Assembly: GCF_022059845.1 (NCBI RefSeq)
Contig: NZ_CP091851.1
Location: 1,488,001 to 1,552,000, forward strand
Length of the DNA stretch: 64,000 bases
Source of the DNA: Terrirubrum flagellatum
Lineage (GTDB): Bacteria; Pseudomonadota; Alphaproteobacteria; Rhizobiales; Beijerinckiaceae
Direction of reading: 5' to 3'
The translations under genes and the position numbers were made by a program. The notes beneath the pieces are model-generated. The model did no database searches. It was not told the DNA's origin and saw nothing but the letters and a program-made list of their open reading frames with translations. Positions within the stretch are counted from its first letter, which is position 1; each line of letters starts with the position of its first letter. This document shows positions 36,066 through 45,124 of the stretch, piece by piece.

Positions 36066-36367
36066 CAGGCGGGATCGTCTTTCAGAAGTTTCATGAGATC
36101 GCGAGAGCCGTGGATGATGCGGACAATGCGGACCGTCTTCACCGATACAGCCCGGAACAAAATCAGATAGCTGCCGTGATGCGCGACGCGTATCTGTCGT
36201 CCGAATTCCTCCCGCAGCCGAAACGCCTCAGGTCTTGCGGCGAGAGTGACGAATTTTGCCTCTAATTCGCGACGGAAATTGCGTGCGGCAATCCTGTTGT
36301 CGCGGCCAATAAAGGCGATGATGCGTTGAATTTCGCCGAGTGCGGCAGGGGCGACGACATAGGCCAC
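36065..36367 (-). CDS. ParE/RelE-type toxin
   Basis: 100 residues. The plasmid-stabilisation fold is shown by VVAPAALGEIQRIIAFIGRD, NFRRELEAKFVTLAARPEAF, GRQIRVAHHGSYLILFRAVS and VRIVRIIHGSRDLMKLL. ParE toxins poison gyrase, RelE relatives cut mRNA on the ribosome; the GSYLILFR and IIHGSRD blocks favour the ParE side. It lies nine bases behind its antitoxin and its stop overlaps the radA start. Confidence 0.9.
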   Translation of the reverse strand: MAYVVAPAALGEIQRIIAFIGRDNRIAARNFRRELEAKFVTLAARPEAFRLREEFGRQIRVAHHGSYLILFRAVSVKTVRIVRIIHGSRDLMKLLKDDPA

Positions 36368-36376
36368 GGCTGCCGT

Positions 36377-36655
36377 TTATTCGGCCGCTTTGGGCGCATC
36401 AGCACGATCTATTTCATCAAGATCTGCATCAACGATCGCCCATACTTTGTCTGCGGGAACGCCCGGACCGCTCTCATCACTCAGGCGCACCGCCTCGCGA
36501 ATTTCTTCAAGGGTCCATGAGCGGGTCATCTCGCGATCCTGAAGGTGCCGAAGGGCGTCGCGGATGACTTCGCTCGCGTTATTGTAGCGACCGGAAGCGA
36601 CTTGCCGCTTGATCCAGTCGTCGTTGTACTTGCCGAGAGAATAGCTGGACGGCAT
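36377..36655 (-). CDS. ParD-type antitoxin
   Basis: 92 residues from the ATG at 36655, chosen for its strong GGAGG seven bases upstream. The ribbon-helix-helix part SSYSLGKYNDDWIKRQVASG and NNASEVIRDALRHLQDRE is a classic CC2985/ParD block that binds operator DNA. The acidic C-terminal half (WTLEEIREAVRLSDESGPGV) wraps the toxin. It should repress its own promoter in the space upstream of 36655, where an AT-rich TTATCAACTATTATCAC stretch (36667-36683) lies. Confidence 0.9.
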   Translation of the reverse strand: MPSSYSLGKYNDDWIKRQVASGRYNNASEVIRDALRHLQDREMTRSWTLEEIREAVRLSDESGPGVPADKVWAIVDADLDEIDRADAPKAAE

Positions 36656-36760
36656 GGCGTCCTCCATTATCAACTATTATCACTCTAGCGGATGTTCTTT
36701 ATTTGTTCAAGTTCCGCTATGCATATGACCGTTGGTGGGGGAATGTCGAGAGGGCGTGCG

Positions 36761-37126
36761 ATGATCGCATCAGGCCGGTTTCGGACCAAGCGCATCTACG
36801 AGCCTGCGGACCGGGAGGACGGCTTGCGCGTGCTGGTCGATCGGCTCTGGCCGCGCGGGATCAGCAAGGACAAGGTCGATCTCTGGCTGAAGGACGTTTC
36901 GCCGAGCGATGCGCTGAGAAAAGAAGTCCACGGCGATCCCGACGGTTGGGACCGGTTCGTCATGGCCTATGCCGCGGAACTCGCGAAAGAGCCGGCGGCG
37001 ACGGCAGCGGCGCAGTTGCGCGAATTCGCGCGCAAGGGGCCGGTGACGCTGCTGTTCGCGGCGAAGAATGAAGAGCGCAACAATGCGGTTGCGCTGAAGA
37101 GCTGGCTCGAAATGCGGAAGAAGTAG
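36761..37126 (+). CDS. DUF488 family protein
   Basis: 121 residues from the ATG at 36761, preceded by AGAGGG; an in-frame ATG at 36743 is possible. RTKRIYEPADREDGLRVLVD, RLWPRGISKDKVDLWLKDVS and PVTLLFAAKNEERNNAVALK are diagnostic for the DUF488/YeaO group of small cytoplasmic proteins of unknown function, sometimes tied to stress. It is the only plus-strand gene in a long minus-strand series, convergent with alr and divergent from the ParDE pair. Confidence 0.9.
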   Translation: MIASGRFRTKRIYEPADREDGLRVLVDRLWPRGISKDKVDLWLKDVSPSDALRKEVHGDPDGWDRFVMAYAAELAKEPAATAAAQLREFARKGPVTLLFAAKNEERNNAVALKSWLEMRKK

Positions 37127-37132
37127 GAACGC

Positions 37133-38233
37133 TCAGTCGCGATAGACGCGCTGATAGCGCCGCCCGAGCGAGGTCAGGATTTCGTAGCCGATGGTGCGCC
37201 CGCCGGCGCCCACCGCCTCGAGCGTCAACGGCCCGCCGATGATGGTCGCCGGCGCGCCGCGTCTCGCGTCCGCAACGGGAACATCGCTGACATCGATGAT
37301 GATCAGATCCATGGAGACCGTGCCGACGAACGGGCACGGGACGCCGCCAACCAGGCCCAAGCCGCCGTTCCAGTCGACGATGCCGCCCGCGTTGCGCGGG
37401 ATGCCATCGGCATAGCCGAGCGAGAGCGTCGCGAGCTTGCGCGGGCCTTTCGCGGTCCACAACCCGTTATAGCCGGCGCGCTCGCCGTCTTTCACTTCGC
37501 TCAACGCGACGATGCGGGCTTCGAGGCCCACAACCTGTCTCATCGGGTTCGGCTTGCCCGGCGTCGGATTGCCGCCATAGAGCGCATAGCCGGGGCGCGT
37601 GAGATGGCCGCGTGGCGCGTCGTCGAGAAAATGTCCTGACGAATTCAACAGCGAATGCCTGACGTCCGGAAAGCGCCGCATGACATCGCGGAAGCGCGCG
37701 ATCTGCGTGGCGTTGACGGGATCGTCGGGAACCTCCGACGCGACGAAATGGGTCATCACGACATCGACATTGAGCCGCGCGATCGCATCGGCGACGCCAG
37801 CGTCATCGAGACTGTCGAACGGAAATCCAAGCCGGTTCATGCCGGTGTCGATGTGGAGAGCGCAGGCGCCAACGCCTTGCTGCGACCATTCGCGCGCTTC
37901 GTCGATGCCGCCGATCGCCGGTCGCGCATCGACGGCGCGATAGAGTTCGGCGGCGCCGGGCGGAAAGCCGTTGAGCACGAAAATCGTCGCGTTCGGCGCA
38001 GCGCTCCGCACGCGCTTCGCCTCGGAGAGATGGGCGACGAAGAATGTCCTGCAGCCCGCCGCCGCGAGTGCGGGAACCGCTTTCTCGATTCCCGTTCCGT
38101 AAGCGTCGGCCTTCACCACCGCGCCGGCTTCGGCCTCGCCCGCGCGCTGTTTCATCAGGCGCCAGTTCGCGGCGAGCGCGCCGAGATCGATGGTGAGCGT
38201 GGCGCCGTGGGCGAGGAACGGATCGTCGATCAT
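37133..38233 (-). CDS. alr: Alanine racemase
   Basis: 366 residues. The PLP lysine is K41 in AVVKADAYGTG; the second catalytic base is Y255 in GERAGYNGLW; HIDTGMNRLGF and RPGYALYGG are conserved barrel blocks. It makes D-alanine for peptidoglycan. The start codon at 38233 lies only five bases from the end of a MITE-like element, which therefore supplies the ribosome site (a weak AGG about nine bases upstream) and any promoter. It lies downstream of dnaB as is usual in Hyphomicrobiales. Confidence 0.95.
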   Translation of the reverse strand: MIDDPFLAHGATLTIDLGALAANWRLMKQRAGEAEAGAVVKADAYGTGIEKAVPALAAAGCRTFFVAHLSEAKRVRSAAPNATIFVLNGFPPGAAELYRAVDARPAIGGIDEAREWSQQGVGACALHIDTGMNRLGFPFDSLDDAGVADAIARLNVDVVMTHFVASEVPDDPVNATQIARFRDVMRRFPDVRHSLLNSSGHFLDDAPRGHLTRPGYALYGGNPTPGKPNPMRQVVGLEARIVALSEVKDGERAGYNGLWTAKGPRKLATLSLGYADGIPRNAGGIVDWNGGLGLVGGVPCPFVGTVSMDLIIIDVSDVPVADARRGAPATIIGGPLTLEAVGAGGRTIGYEILTSLGRRYQRVYRD

Positions 38234-38238
38234 GCCTC

Positions 38239-38567
38239 AGAGCCTGTTTGGGAATTCGGATGGGGCTGCGCTGCAGCCGATTTTCGTCGCTCCGGCAGGA
38301 GGCGATCGAAGGGCGTGCAGGCCGCACGGCCGAGATCGGCGACGAACCGGGCGGCGAAAAGCGACGCAGCCCACTGATATCGGGCTTGCCCGATATCAGC
38401 GTCATCTGCGCAAGTCGGGTAAACCCGACTTGCGAGGGTTGAGCGATGAACGACGGCTGATGCGTCGGAAGGCTCGCCAATGTCGCCAGACATTGGCTGC
38501 GCCTCCCTCCTGTCATCCGCTCGCTCGTCGCTCAACGCAGCCGCATCCCAATTCCCAAACAGGCTCT
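38239..38567. mobile_element. MITE-like element with 32-bp terminal inverted repeats
   Basis: Ends at 38239-38270 and 38536-38567 both read AGAGCCTGTTTGGGAATT inward and agree at 30 of 32 positions. Inside are two further perfect palindromes: CTGATATCGGGC / GCCCGATATCAG (38374-38399) and CGCAAGTCGGGT / ACCCGACTTGCG (38409-38434). No transposase is encoded. It fills the dnaB-alr gap. No clear target duplication is visible. The repeat sequence differs from the 17.8-kb element. Confidence 0.85.
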
Positions 38568-38614
38568 TGGCATAGCAAGCCCTTTGCCAGCCGGACAGGC
38601 CGGCGTCAGCGAGC

Positions 38615-40099
38615 CTATTCGAATCGTTCCGGCAGATTGTCCTCGCTGGCGAGGTTGGTGAAGCGCGTGACTTCCGCGTCGAACTGCACGTCGACCGTGC
38701 CCGTCGGGCCATGGCGCTGCTTGCCAATGATGATCTCGGCCTTGCCGTGGGCGGCGTTCATGTCGGCCTCCCACTTGAAGAACTCCTCGGTGCCTTCGCG
38801 CGGCTTCTTGTTCGCGAGGTAATATTCCTCGCGATAGACGAACACGACGACGTCGGCGTCCTGCTCGATCGAGCCGGACTCGCGAAGGTCGGAAAGCTGC
38901 GGCCGCTTGTCGTCGCGGCTTTCGACCTGACGCGAAAGCTGCGACAGCGCGATGATGGGAACGTTCAACTCCTTCGCCAGCGCTTTCAGGCCCGTGGTGA
39001 TCTCGGTGATCTCCTGCACGCGGTTGTCGCCGCGCTTCGAGGAGCCCGAGAGAAGCTGGATGTAATCGATCACCAGGAGATCGAGCCCCTTCTGGCGCTT
39101 GAGGCGCCGCGCGCGCGCGGTGAGCTGCGCGATGGTGATGCCGCCGGTCTGGTCGATATAGAAGGGCAAGGTCTGGAGATCGCGGGCGACATCGGCGATG
39201 CGCGTGAATTCATCCTCGCGGATGTCGCCGCGACGAATGCGCGATGACGACACGCCGGACTGTTCGGCGATGACGCGCGTGGCGAGCTGCTCCGCCGACA
39301 TTTCCAGCGAGAAGAAGCCGACGATGCCGCCATTGGTGGTCTTGATATGGCCGCCGGCCTCGCGCTCGCCCTCCCAGGCTTTGGCGATATTAAAGGCGAT
39401 GTTGGTCGCAAGCGAGGTCTTGCCCATGCCCGGGCGTCCCGCGACGATGATCAAGTCGGAAGGCTGCAGGCCGCCCATTTTGCGGTCGACATCTGACAGG
39501 CCGGTCGCGACGCCGGACAGTTTTCCGTCGCGCTGATAGGCGTTGGCCGCCATGTCGATCGCAAGCTTCGCCGCGATCTCGAAGCGCTGGAAGCCGCCAT
39601 CATAGCGGCCGGTCTCGGCGATCTGATAGAGCTTGCGCTCGGCCTCCTCGATCTGCGCGCGCGGATTCATCTCGACCGGCGCGTCATAGGCGACGTTGAC
39701 GATCTCCTCGCCGATGCCGATCAGCGAGCGGCGCATGGCGAGATCATAGATCGTGCGGCCATACTGCTCGGCGTTGATGATCGTCGTCGCTTCCGCCGCG
39801 AGCCGCGCCAGATATTGCGGAATGGTCATGCCGCCGAGATCGGCGTCGCCGAGGAAGGTCTTGAGCGTGATCGGCGTCGCGAGCTTACCGGTGCGGATCA
39901 GGTCGGCCGTCACCTGGAAGATGCGGCGATGGATGTCCTCGAAGAAATGCTCAGGCTTGAGAAAGTCGGAGACGCGGTAATAGGCGTCATTGTTGACCAG
40001 CACCGCACCCAGCAGAGCCTGTTCCGCATCGAGATTGTGCGGTTGCGTCCGGAAAGTCTCCGGGGCGGGCTCGTGGCGGATGATGGGGGCTACGGACAT
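38615..40099 (-). CDS. dnaB: Replicative DNA helicase
   Basis: 494 residues from the ATG at 40099; a TTG four codons upstream is also in frame. The N-terminal domain (PHNLDAEQALLGAVLVNNDAYY) is followed by a RecA-fold motor with Walker A VAGRPGMGKTSLA, FFSLEMSAEQLATR and LDLLVIDYIQLLSG, then LSQLSRQVESRDDKRPQLSD. It unwinds DNA ahead of the replisome. It lacks an intein. It would normally be transcribed towards alr, but a MITE-like element now lies between them. Confidence 0.97.
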   Translation of the reverse strand: MSVAPIIRHEPAPETFRTQPHNLDAEQALLGAVLVNNDAYYRVSDFLKPEHFFEDIHRRIFQVTADLIRTGKLATPITLKTFLGDADLGGMTIPQYLARLAAEATTIINAEQYGRTIYDLAMRRSLIGIGEEIVNVAYDAPVEMNPRAQIEEAERKLYQIAETGRYDGGFQRFEIAAKLAIDMAANAYQRDGKLSGVATGLSDVDRKMGGLQPSDLIIVAGRPGMGKTSLATNIAFNIAKAWEGEREAGGHIKTTNGGIVGFFSLEMSAEQLATRVIAEQSGVSSSRIRRGDIREDEFTRIADVARDLQTLPFYIDQTGGITIAQLTARARRLKRQKGLDLLVIDYIQLLSGSSKRGDNRVQEITEITTGLKALAKELNVPIIALSQLSRQVESRDDKRPQLSDLRESGSIEQDADVVVFVYREEYYLANKKPREGTEEFFKWEADMNAAHGKAEIIIGKQRHGPTGTVDVQFDAEVTRFTNLASEDNLPERFE

Positions 40100-40248
40100 C
40101 GGTCTCGGCAATTTGGCTCAAATGCGGGGATTCGGCCTAACATGGGGCGGCCCGGGAATCCGCGCCCGCGCGCCGAATCACCCGCTGTTCACAGACTGCC
40201 AGATTTTTAAGTTCGGCGCCGGGCGGGGCCGTTGACTCTGCGGCAGGA

Positions 40249-41115
40249 TCAGGCGCCCCGACTCAGCGGCGCCTGGTTCCCTTCCGAGAAGCGTTTTCGC
40301 ATGAAGGCGATGTAGTCCTCCTCCGCCATTTCGCGGCGGGCGCGCACGAAGCCATTGAAGTCGTCGCCGATGAGGTAGCGCAGGCGGTCCGATCCGTCGG
40401 TCGCGGCTTCGAAAATCACTCTCGCGACGTCATCGGCGCTGATGGCGAGGCCCGTGCGCAGGCGCGCAAAGCTCTCACCTGTCTGCTGTATGAATGCGTC
40501 GTAGTCGCTGAGCGCGCTGTCGCTCGCCTTGCGATCGCGCGTCGTCTCGGCGAAGCGCGTCGCGGTGACGCCGCTGAAGGGGACGACCATCTTCACCGCG
40601 ATGTTTTGCGAGGCGAGTTCGTAGGAGAGCGATTCCGAAAAGCCCTCCAGCGCAAATTTGCTGGCGCAATACATCGTCGCCATGGGCAATGTGAAAATCC
40701 CCGCGCCGGAGCCGATATTGATGATGACGCCGCAGCGGCGCGCGCGCATGTGCGGCAGGAGCGCGCGCGTGACATCCATGACGCCGAAGAGATTGACGTT
40801 GAACTGCCGCAGGATCGCCTCGCGCGGCAGCGCCTCGAACAGCCCATACTGGCCATAGCCGGCGTTATTGACGAGCGCATCGATAGAGCCGAAGCGCGCC
40901 AGCGTCGCGGCGATTGCTTCCTCGATGCTGGCGCGATCCTCCACATCGAGCCGCGCGACAAGGATGTTTGGATCGCTCGAAAGATCATCCGCGTCTTCAG
41001 GCCGCCGCATGGTGGCGGCGACGTTCCAGCCGCGCGCCGCGAACAGTTTCGCCGTCGCCTTGCCGATCCCCGAGGATGCGCCGGTGATGAGAAGGGTGCG
41101 TCGATCTCCAGCCAA
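40249..41115 (-). CDS. Short-chain dehydrogenase/reductase
   Basis: 288 residues starting with TTG at 41115, which has GGGAGG six bases upstream; the nearby ATG at 41120 is out of frame. TGASSGIGKATAKLFAARG, NNAGYGQYG, the serine in IINIGSGAGIF and YCASKFALEGFSES are intact. The longer C-terminus (RYLIGDDFNGFVRARREMAE) is typical of SDRs acting on hydrophobic or steroid-like substrates. It is the last gene of the fumC-DCC-SDR unit. Confidence 0.88.
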   Translation of the reverse strand: MAGDRRTLLITGASSGIGKATAKLFAARGWNVAATMRRPEDADDLSSDPNILVARLDVEDRASIEEAIAATLARFGSIDALVNNAGYGQYGLFEALPREAILRQFNVNLFGVMDVTRALLPHMRARRCGVIINIGSGAGIFTLPMATMYCASKFALEGFSESLSYELASQNIAVKMVVPFSGVTATRFAETTRDRKASDSALSDYDAFIQQTGESFARLRTGLAISADDVARVIFEAATDGSDRLRYLIGDDFNGFVRARREMAEEDYIAFMRKRFSEGNQAPLSRGA

Positions 41116-41139
41116 TCCATCCTCCCGCTAGCCAGCCGC

Positions 41140-41535
41140 TCACCAGCGGCCGTTGCGACGGTTCCAGGCGTAGAGGACATCCGCGAAGCGGTCATAGGCG
41201 AAACGGGTGAGATGGATCACGCCCGGCGCGCCGAGGATGGCGGCGAGCCAGCCTTCGCCGGGCGTTCGCCGCCAGACCTCGATCGCGACATCGGCGCCGA
41301 CAATGAGCTTTCCCGTTTCGTCGGTCGCATGCAGTCGCCGCCTGACATCGTTCACGTCGACGCCGAAAGGGGCGAGCGCTTGCGGTTCGAGATTGATGTC
41401 GCGAAATGCGATCGCGCCGGAGCGCACCGCATCGATGAGGCGATTACGCTGGCGATTGATTCCGGCGTCGCAGACCGGGCATTTCGTGTTGTACCAGACA
41501 GTGAGGGGATTCGTCGCCACGCGACGAACGCTCAT
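41140..41535 (-). CDS. DCC family (DUF393) thiol-disulfide oxidoreductase-like protein
   Basis: 131 residues. The thioredoxin-like motif [13 protein letters not shown] near residue 15 (CxxC preceded by YNT) and [40 protein letters not shown] are typical DUF393. The family is named for its DCC motif, here KCPVCD. No signal peptide, so probably cytoplasmic. Its start overlaps the fumC stop by four bases (ATGA), so it is coupled to fumC. Confidence 0.88.
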   Translation of the reverse strand: MSVRRVATNPLTVWYNTKCPVCDAGINRQRNRLIDAVRSGAIAFRDINLEPQALAPFGVDVNDVRRRLHATDETGKLIVGADVAIEVWRRTPGEGWLAAILGAPGVIHLTRFAYDRFADVLYAWNRRNGRW

Positions 41536-42932
41536 CCTTCGCCGCCGGGCGCGAGCATCTTCTCCGGCCGCACCAGCCGGTCGAAGGTCGCGGCGTCGAC
41601 GCCTGACGCCAGCGCCTCCTCGCGCAATGTGGTGCCATTCTTGTGCGCGGTCTTCGCGATCGCAGCAGCCGCGTCATAGCCGATTGCGGGCGCGAGCGCC
41701 GTCACCAGCATCAGCGAGCGTTGCAGCAGTTCCTCGATGCGCGGGCGATTGGCGCGCAACCCGTCGACGCAATGTTCGGCGAAGCTCGTCGAGGCGTCAG
41801 CCAGCAGCAGGATCGATTGCAGGGCCGCCTGGATGATCACCGGCTTGAACACGTTGAGTTCGAAATGCCCCTGCGACGCGGCGAACGAGATCGTCGTGTG
41901 ATTGCCATGCACGCGCGCGCAAACCATCGTCATCGCCTCGGCCTGCGTGGGATTGACCTTGCCCGGCATGATGGACGAGCCAGGTTCGTTCTCAGGCAGC
42001 AGCAACTCGCCGAGGCCGGAGCGCGGCCCCGACCCCATCAGCCTGATGTCGTTCGCGATCTTGAACAGAGAGGTCGCCGCGGCGTCGAGCGCGCCATGGG
42101 CGAAGACGATGGCGTCATGGCCTGCCAGCGCCGCGAACATGTTCGTCGCGGGCTTGAAAGTGAGGCCGGTCAGTTGCGTCACCGCCGCGGCGAAGCGGGC
42201 GGAGAATTCGGGATGGGTATTGAGGCCGGTGCCGACAGCGGTGCCGCCTTGCGCCAGCTCCAGCAGGTTCGACTGAGTCAGTCGGAGATTGATGATCGCC
42301 TGCCAGACCTGCGCGGCGTAGCCCGAAAACTCCTGGCCGAGCGTGACAGGCGTCGCATCCTGCAGATGGGTGCGGCCGATCTTGATCACGTCGGCGAACA
42401 CCTGCGCCTTGAGATCGAGCGCCTTGTGCAAGGTCGCGAGCGACGGCAGCAGTCGATCGTGAATCTGCAGCGCGACGGCGATATGCATCGCGGTCGGAAA
42501 TGAATCGTTCGAGGACTGGCCGCGATTGACATGGTCGTTCGGATGCACCGGCGACTTGCCGCCGCGCGTTCCCGTCATCATCTCGTTGGCGCGGCTCGCC
42601 AGCACCTCGTTGACGTTCATGTTGGTCTGCGTGCCCGACCCGGTCTGCCAGACGACGAGCGGGAAATCCTCGTCGAAGCGGCCTTCGAGCGCTTCGTCGG
42701 CGGCGGCGATGATCGCGTTCGCGGTTGCGATGTCGAGCACATGCAGATCGCGATTGGCGATGGCGGCGGCTTTCTTCACCAGCGCCAGCGCGTGGATGAG
42801 CGCGCGCGGCATGCGCTCGGCCGGGCCGCCGATGCGGAAATTCTCCAGTGAACGCTGCGTCTGCGCGCCCCAGTAACGATCGGCCGGGACTTCGATCGGG
42901 CCGAAGCTGTCGGTCTCGGTGCGGGTGGCCAT
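41532..42932 (-). CDS. fumC: Class II fumarate hydratase
   Basis: 466 residues. The superfamily signature [16 protein letters not shown] is complete, as are [13 protein letters not shown] and [20 protein letters not shown] with the catalytic His/Ser regions; [16 protein letters not shown] is the other active-site loop. It interconverts fumarate and malate in the TCA cycle and is oxygen-stable. It heads a three-gene unit with the DCC protein and an SDR and is divergent from the carboxylase subunit gene. Confidence 0.97.
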   Translation of the reverse strand: MATRTETDSFGPIEVPADRYWGAQTQRSLENFRIGGPAERMPRALIHALALVKKAAAIANRDLHVLDIATANAIIAAADEALEGRFDEDFPLVVWQTGSGTQTNMNVNEVLASRANEMMTGTRGGKSPVHPNDHVNRGQSSNDSFPTAMHIAVALQIHDRLLPSLATLHKALDLKAQVFADVIKIGRTHLQDATPVTLGQEFSGYAAQVWQAIINLRLTQSNLLELAQGGTAVGTGLNTHPEFSARFAAAVTQLTGLTFKPATNMFAALAGHDAIVFAHGALDAAATSLFKIANDIRLMGSGPRSGLGELLLPENEPGSSIMPGKVNPTQAEAMTMVCARVHGNHTTISFAASQGHFELNVFKPVIIQAALQSILLLADASTSFAEHCVDGLRANRPRIEELLQRSLMLVTALAPAIGYDAAAAIAKTAHKNGTTLREEALASGVDAATFDRLVRPEKMLAPGGEG

Positions 42933-43051
42933 GATGCGTCCCTCTCATTTCGCCCTGCCGGCCGCCTGAGAAGCGCGGGGGAGGGCGGCCCGATTGCCGG
43001 GCTGGCATGGCCTTGCGATAAAACGCCCAACTTGCACAAGGGGCGAAACGC

Positions 43052-44659
43052 GTGGCCATCCTTAAATCGGGCGTCAATGCGAAGGATTCCAGCCTGTCAG
43101 CCAATGCGGCGGACTGGACCCGGCTGCGCGAGGAGCTTCTGGCGAAGCGCGCCGCCGCCGCCGAGGGCGGGCCGGAAAAGTCGCGCGAGCGCCATGTGGC
43201 GCGCGGCAAGCTCCTGCCGCGCGAGCGCGTGGCGCGGCTCATCGATCCCGGTTCGCCCTTCCTCGAGATCGGGCTGCTCGCGGCCAACGGCATGTATGAG
43301 AGCGACGTGCATGCGGCCGGCATGATCGCCGGCGTCGGGCGCGTGGAAGGCCGCGAGGCGATGATCGTCTGCAACGATCCGACCATCAAGGGCGGCGCCT
43401 ATTATCCCATGACGGTGAAGAAGCATCTGCGCGCGCAGGAGATCGCGCGCGAGAACCGTCTGCCTTGCGTCTATCTCGTCGATTCCGGCGGCGCGAATCT
43501 GCCGCATCAGGCCGATGTCTTTCCCGACCGCGAGCATTTCGGCCGCATCTTCTACAATCAGGCGACTCTCTCGTCGCTGAAGATTCCGCAGATCGCTGTC
43601 GTGATGGGAAGCTGCACCGCCGGCGGCGCCTATGTGCCGGCGATGTCTGATGAGACCGTGATCGTGCGCAAGCAGGGCACGATCTTTCTCGGCGGCCCGC
43701 CTCTGGTGAAGGCCGCGACCGGCGAAGTGGTGAGCGCGGAGGATCTCGGCGGCGCCGACGTGCATGCGCGGCTCTCCGGCGTCGCCGATCACTACGCGCT
43801 TGATGATCACCACGCGCTCGCCATCGCGCGCCGCATCGTCGCCAATCTCAACACGCGCAAGGATGTCGACATTGCGCTCTCCGAGCCGAAAGAGCCGCGC
43901 TACGATCCGGCCGAGCTTGAAACCATCGTGCCGACCGATCTCAAGAAACAGTACGACATCCGCGAGGTGATCGCGCGGATCGTCGACGACAGCGAGTTCG
44001 ACGAGTTCAAGGCGCTGTATGGGACGACGCTGATCACCGGCTTCGCGCGGCTGCACGGCATGCCGGTCGGCGTCATCGCCAACAATGGCATCCTGTTCTC
44101 GGAGAGCGCGCTGAAGGGCGCGCATTTCATCGAGCTGTGCTGCCAACGCCGCATTCCCTTGCTGTTCCTGCAGAACATCACCGGCTTCATGGTGGGCCGC
44201 GAATTCGAGAGCCGCGGCATTGCGAAAGATGGCGCGAAGCTCGTCACCGCCGTCGCCTGCGCGCGCGTGCCGAAGATCACATTGATTGTCGGCGGCTCAT
44301 TTGGCGCCGGAAATTATGGCATGTGCGGCCGGGCCTATTCGCCGCGCTTCCTCTTCACCTGGCCGAACTCACGCATCTCAGTGATGGGCGGCGAGCAGGC
44401 GGCGAGCGTGCTCGCGACGGTGCGACGCGACAATATCGAGGCGAGCGGACAGAAATGGCCTGTCGAAGAGGAAGAGAAATTCAAGGCGCCGATCCGCGCG
44501 AAATATGAGGATGAAGGCTCGCCCTATCACGCGACGGCGCGGCTATGGGACGACGGCATCATTTTGCCTTCGGAAACGCGGCGCGTGCTGGCGCTCGCCT
44601 TCTCCGCGACGCTCAACGCGCCGGTGGAGGAGACGGGGTTTGGGGTGTTCAGGATGTGA
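43052..44659 (+). CDS. Methylcrotonyl-CoA carboxylase, carboxyltransferase subunit
   Basis: 535 residues from a GTG at 43052, with AAGGGGCG upstream. [20 protein letters not shown] is the family start; [20 protein letters not shown] and [16 protein letters not shown] make the acyl-CoA site; [15 protein letters not shown] and [18 protein letters not shown] make the carboxybiotin site. The length and the NITGFMVG block match MccB of leucine catabolism better than propionyl-CoA carboxylase. The biotin-carrying partner is not adjacent: it lies at 54407-56395 on the other strand. Geranyl-CoA carboxylase is the main alternative. Confidence 0.9.
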   Translation: MAILKSGVNAKDSSLSANAADWTRLREELLAKRAAAAEGGPEKSRERHVARGKLLPRERVARLIDPGSPFLEIGLLAANGMYESDVHAAGMIAGVGRVEGREAMIVCNDPTIKGGAYYPMTVKKHLRAQEIARENRLPCVYLVDSGGANLPHQADVFPDREHFGRIFYNQATLSSLKIPQIAVVMGSCTAGGAYVPAMSDETVIVRKQGTIFLGGPPLVKAATGEVVSAEDLGGADVHARLSGVADHYALDDHHALAIARRIVANLNTRKDVDIALSEPKEPRYDPAELETIVPTDLKKQYDIREVIARIVDDSEFDEFKALYGTTLITGFARLHGMPVGVIANNGILFSESALKGAHFIELCCQRRIPLLFLQNITGFMVGREFESRGIAKDGAKLVTAVACARVPKITLIVGGSFGAGNYGMCGRAYSPRFLFTWPNSRISVMGGEQAASVLATVRRDNIEASGQKWPVEEEEKFKAPIRAKYEDEGSPYHATARLWDDGIILPSETRRVLALAFSATLNAPVEETGFGVFRM

Positions 44660-44782
44660 GGGGTGAGATGGCAATGGGTAAATTTTTCTTGGGGATTGTG
44701 ACGTAGCGGCGGCGCGCGGACATTTTGCGCGGCCGCTGGATGTGAGATCAATACAGGTTATCGATGGCGGAAAGATCGTGCC

Positions 44783-45124
44783 ATGAAGTCATTTTATGCA
44801 GCTTATTTTACAGGGGCTGCTGGTAGCAGCATAGGACTGTTTTTTATTGGCGACGGGATAATTGCAGGCGTCGATGTGGGCGGAATTCGCTATGACGGAA
44901 GTTTCAAGACTTCTAAGAAGGGCGGAGCGCTCGAAGGTGTCGTCGAATTCATTATGCCGCCGGGTGCGACCTTAATCACAGGTATCTCGGGAGGGGCTCA
45001 AGAGACGCGCGTGCCCGTGCCCATCCACTTGCCGTCGAATTTCGCGGACGGTCAAGTTATCCGAATTGAAACGCCGGCCGGACCGGTGAACGTCCGCTTC
45101 GAAAAGCTGCGTGACTTGCCATGA
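44783..45124 (+). CDS. Small GrlR-like protein in a low-GC insert
   Basis: 113 residues. FYAAYFTGAAGSSIGLFFIG, GIIAGVDVGGIRYDGSF, LEGVVEFIMPPGATLITG and TPAGPVNVRFEKLRDLP give an eight-stranded beta pattern like the GrlR fold, whose founder blocks the GrlA activator of a type III secretion island. The likeness is by pattern only. The sequence is much richer in A and T than its neighbours (sampled 60-base lines of the insert are 40-50% GC), a sign of transfer. The last bases overlap the next gene (ATGA). It carries no signal peptide. Target unknown. Confidence 0.62.
   Translation: MKSFYAAYFTGAAGSSIGLFFIGDGIIAGVDVGGIRYDGSFKTSKKGGALEGVVEFIMPPGATLITGISGGAQETRVPVPIHLPSNFADGQVIRIETPAGPVNVRFEKLRDLP

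Noticed and set aside
38190-38822. ORF spanning the second MITE-like element
   Set aside because: It only reads through inverted repeats and the end of dnaB in antisense.
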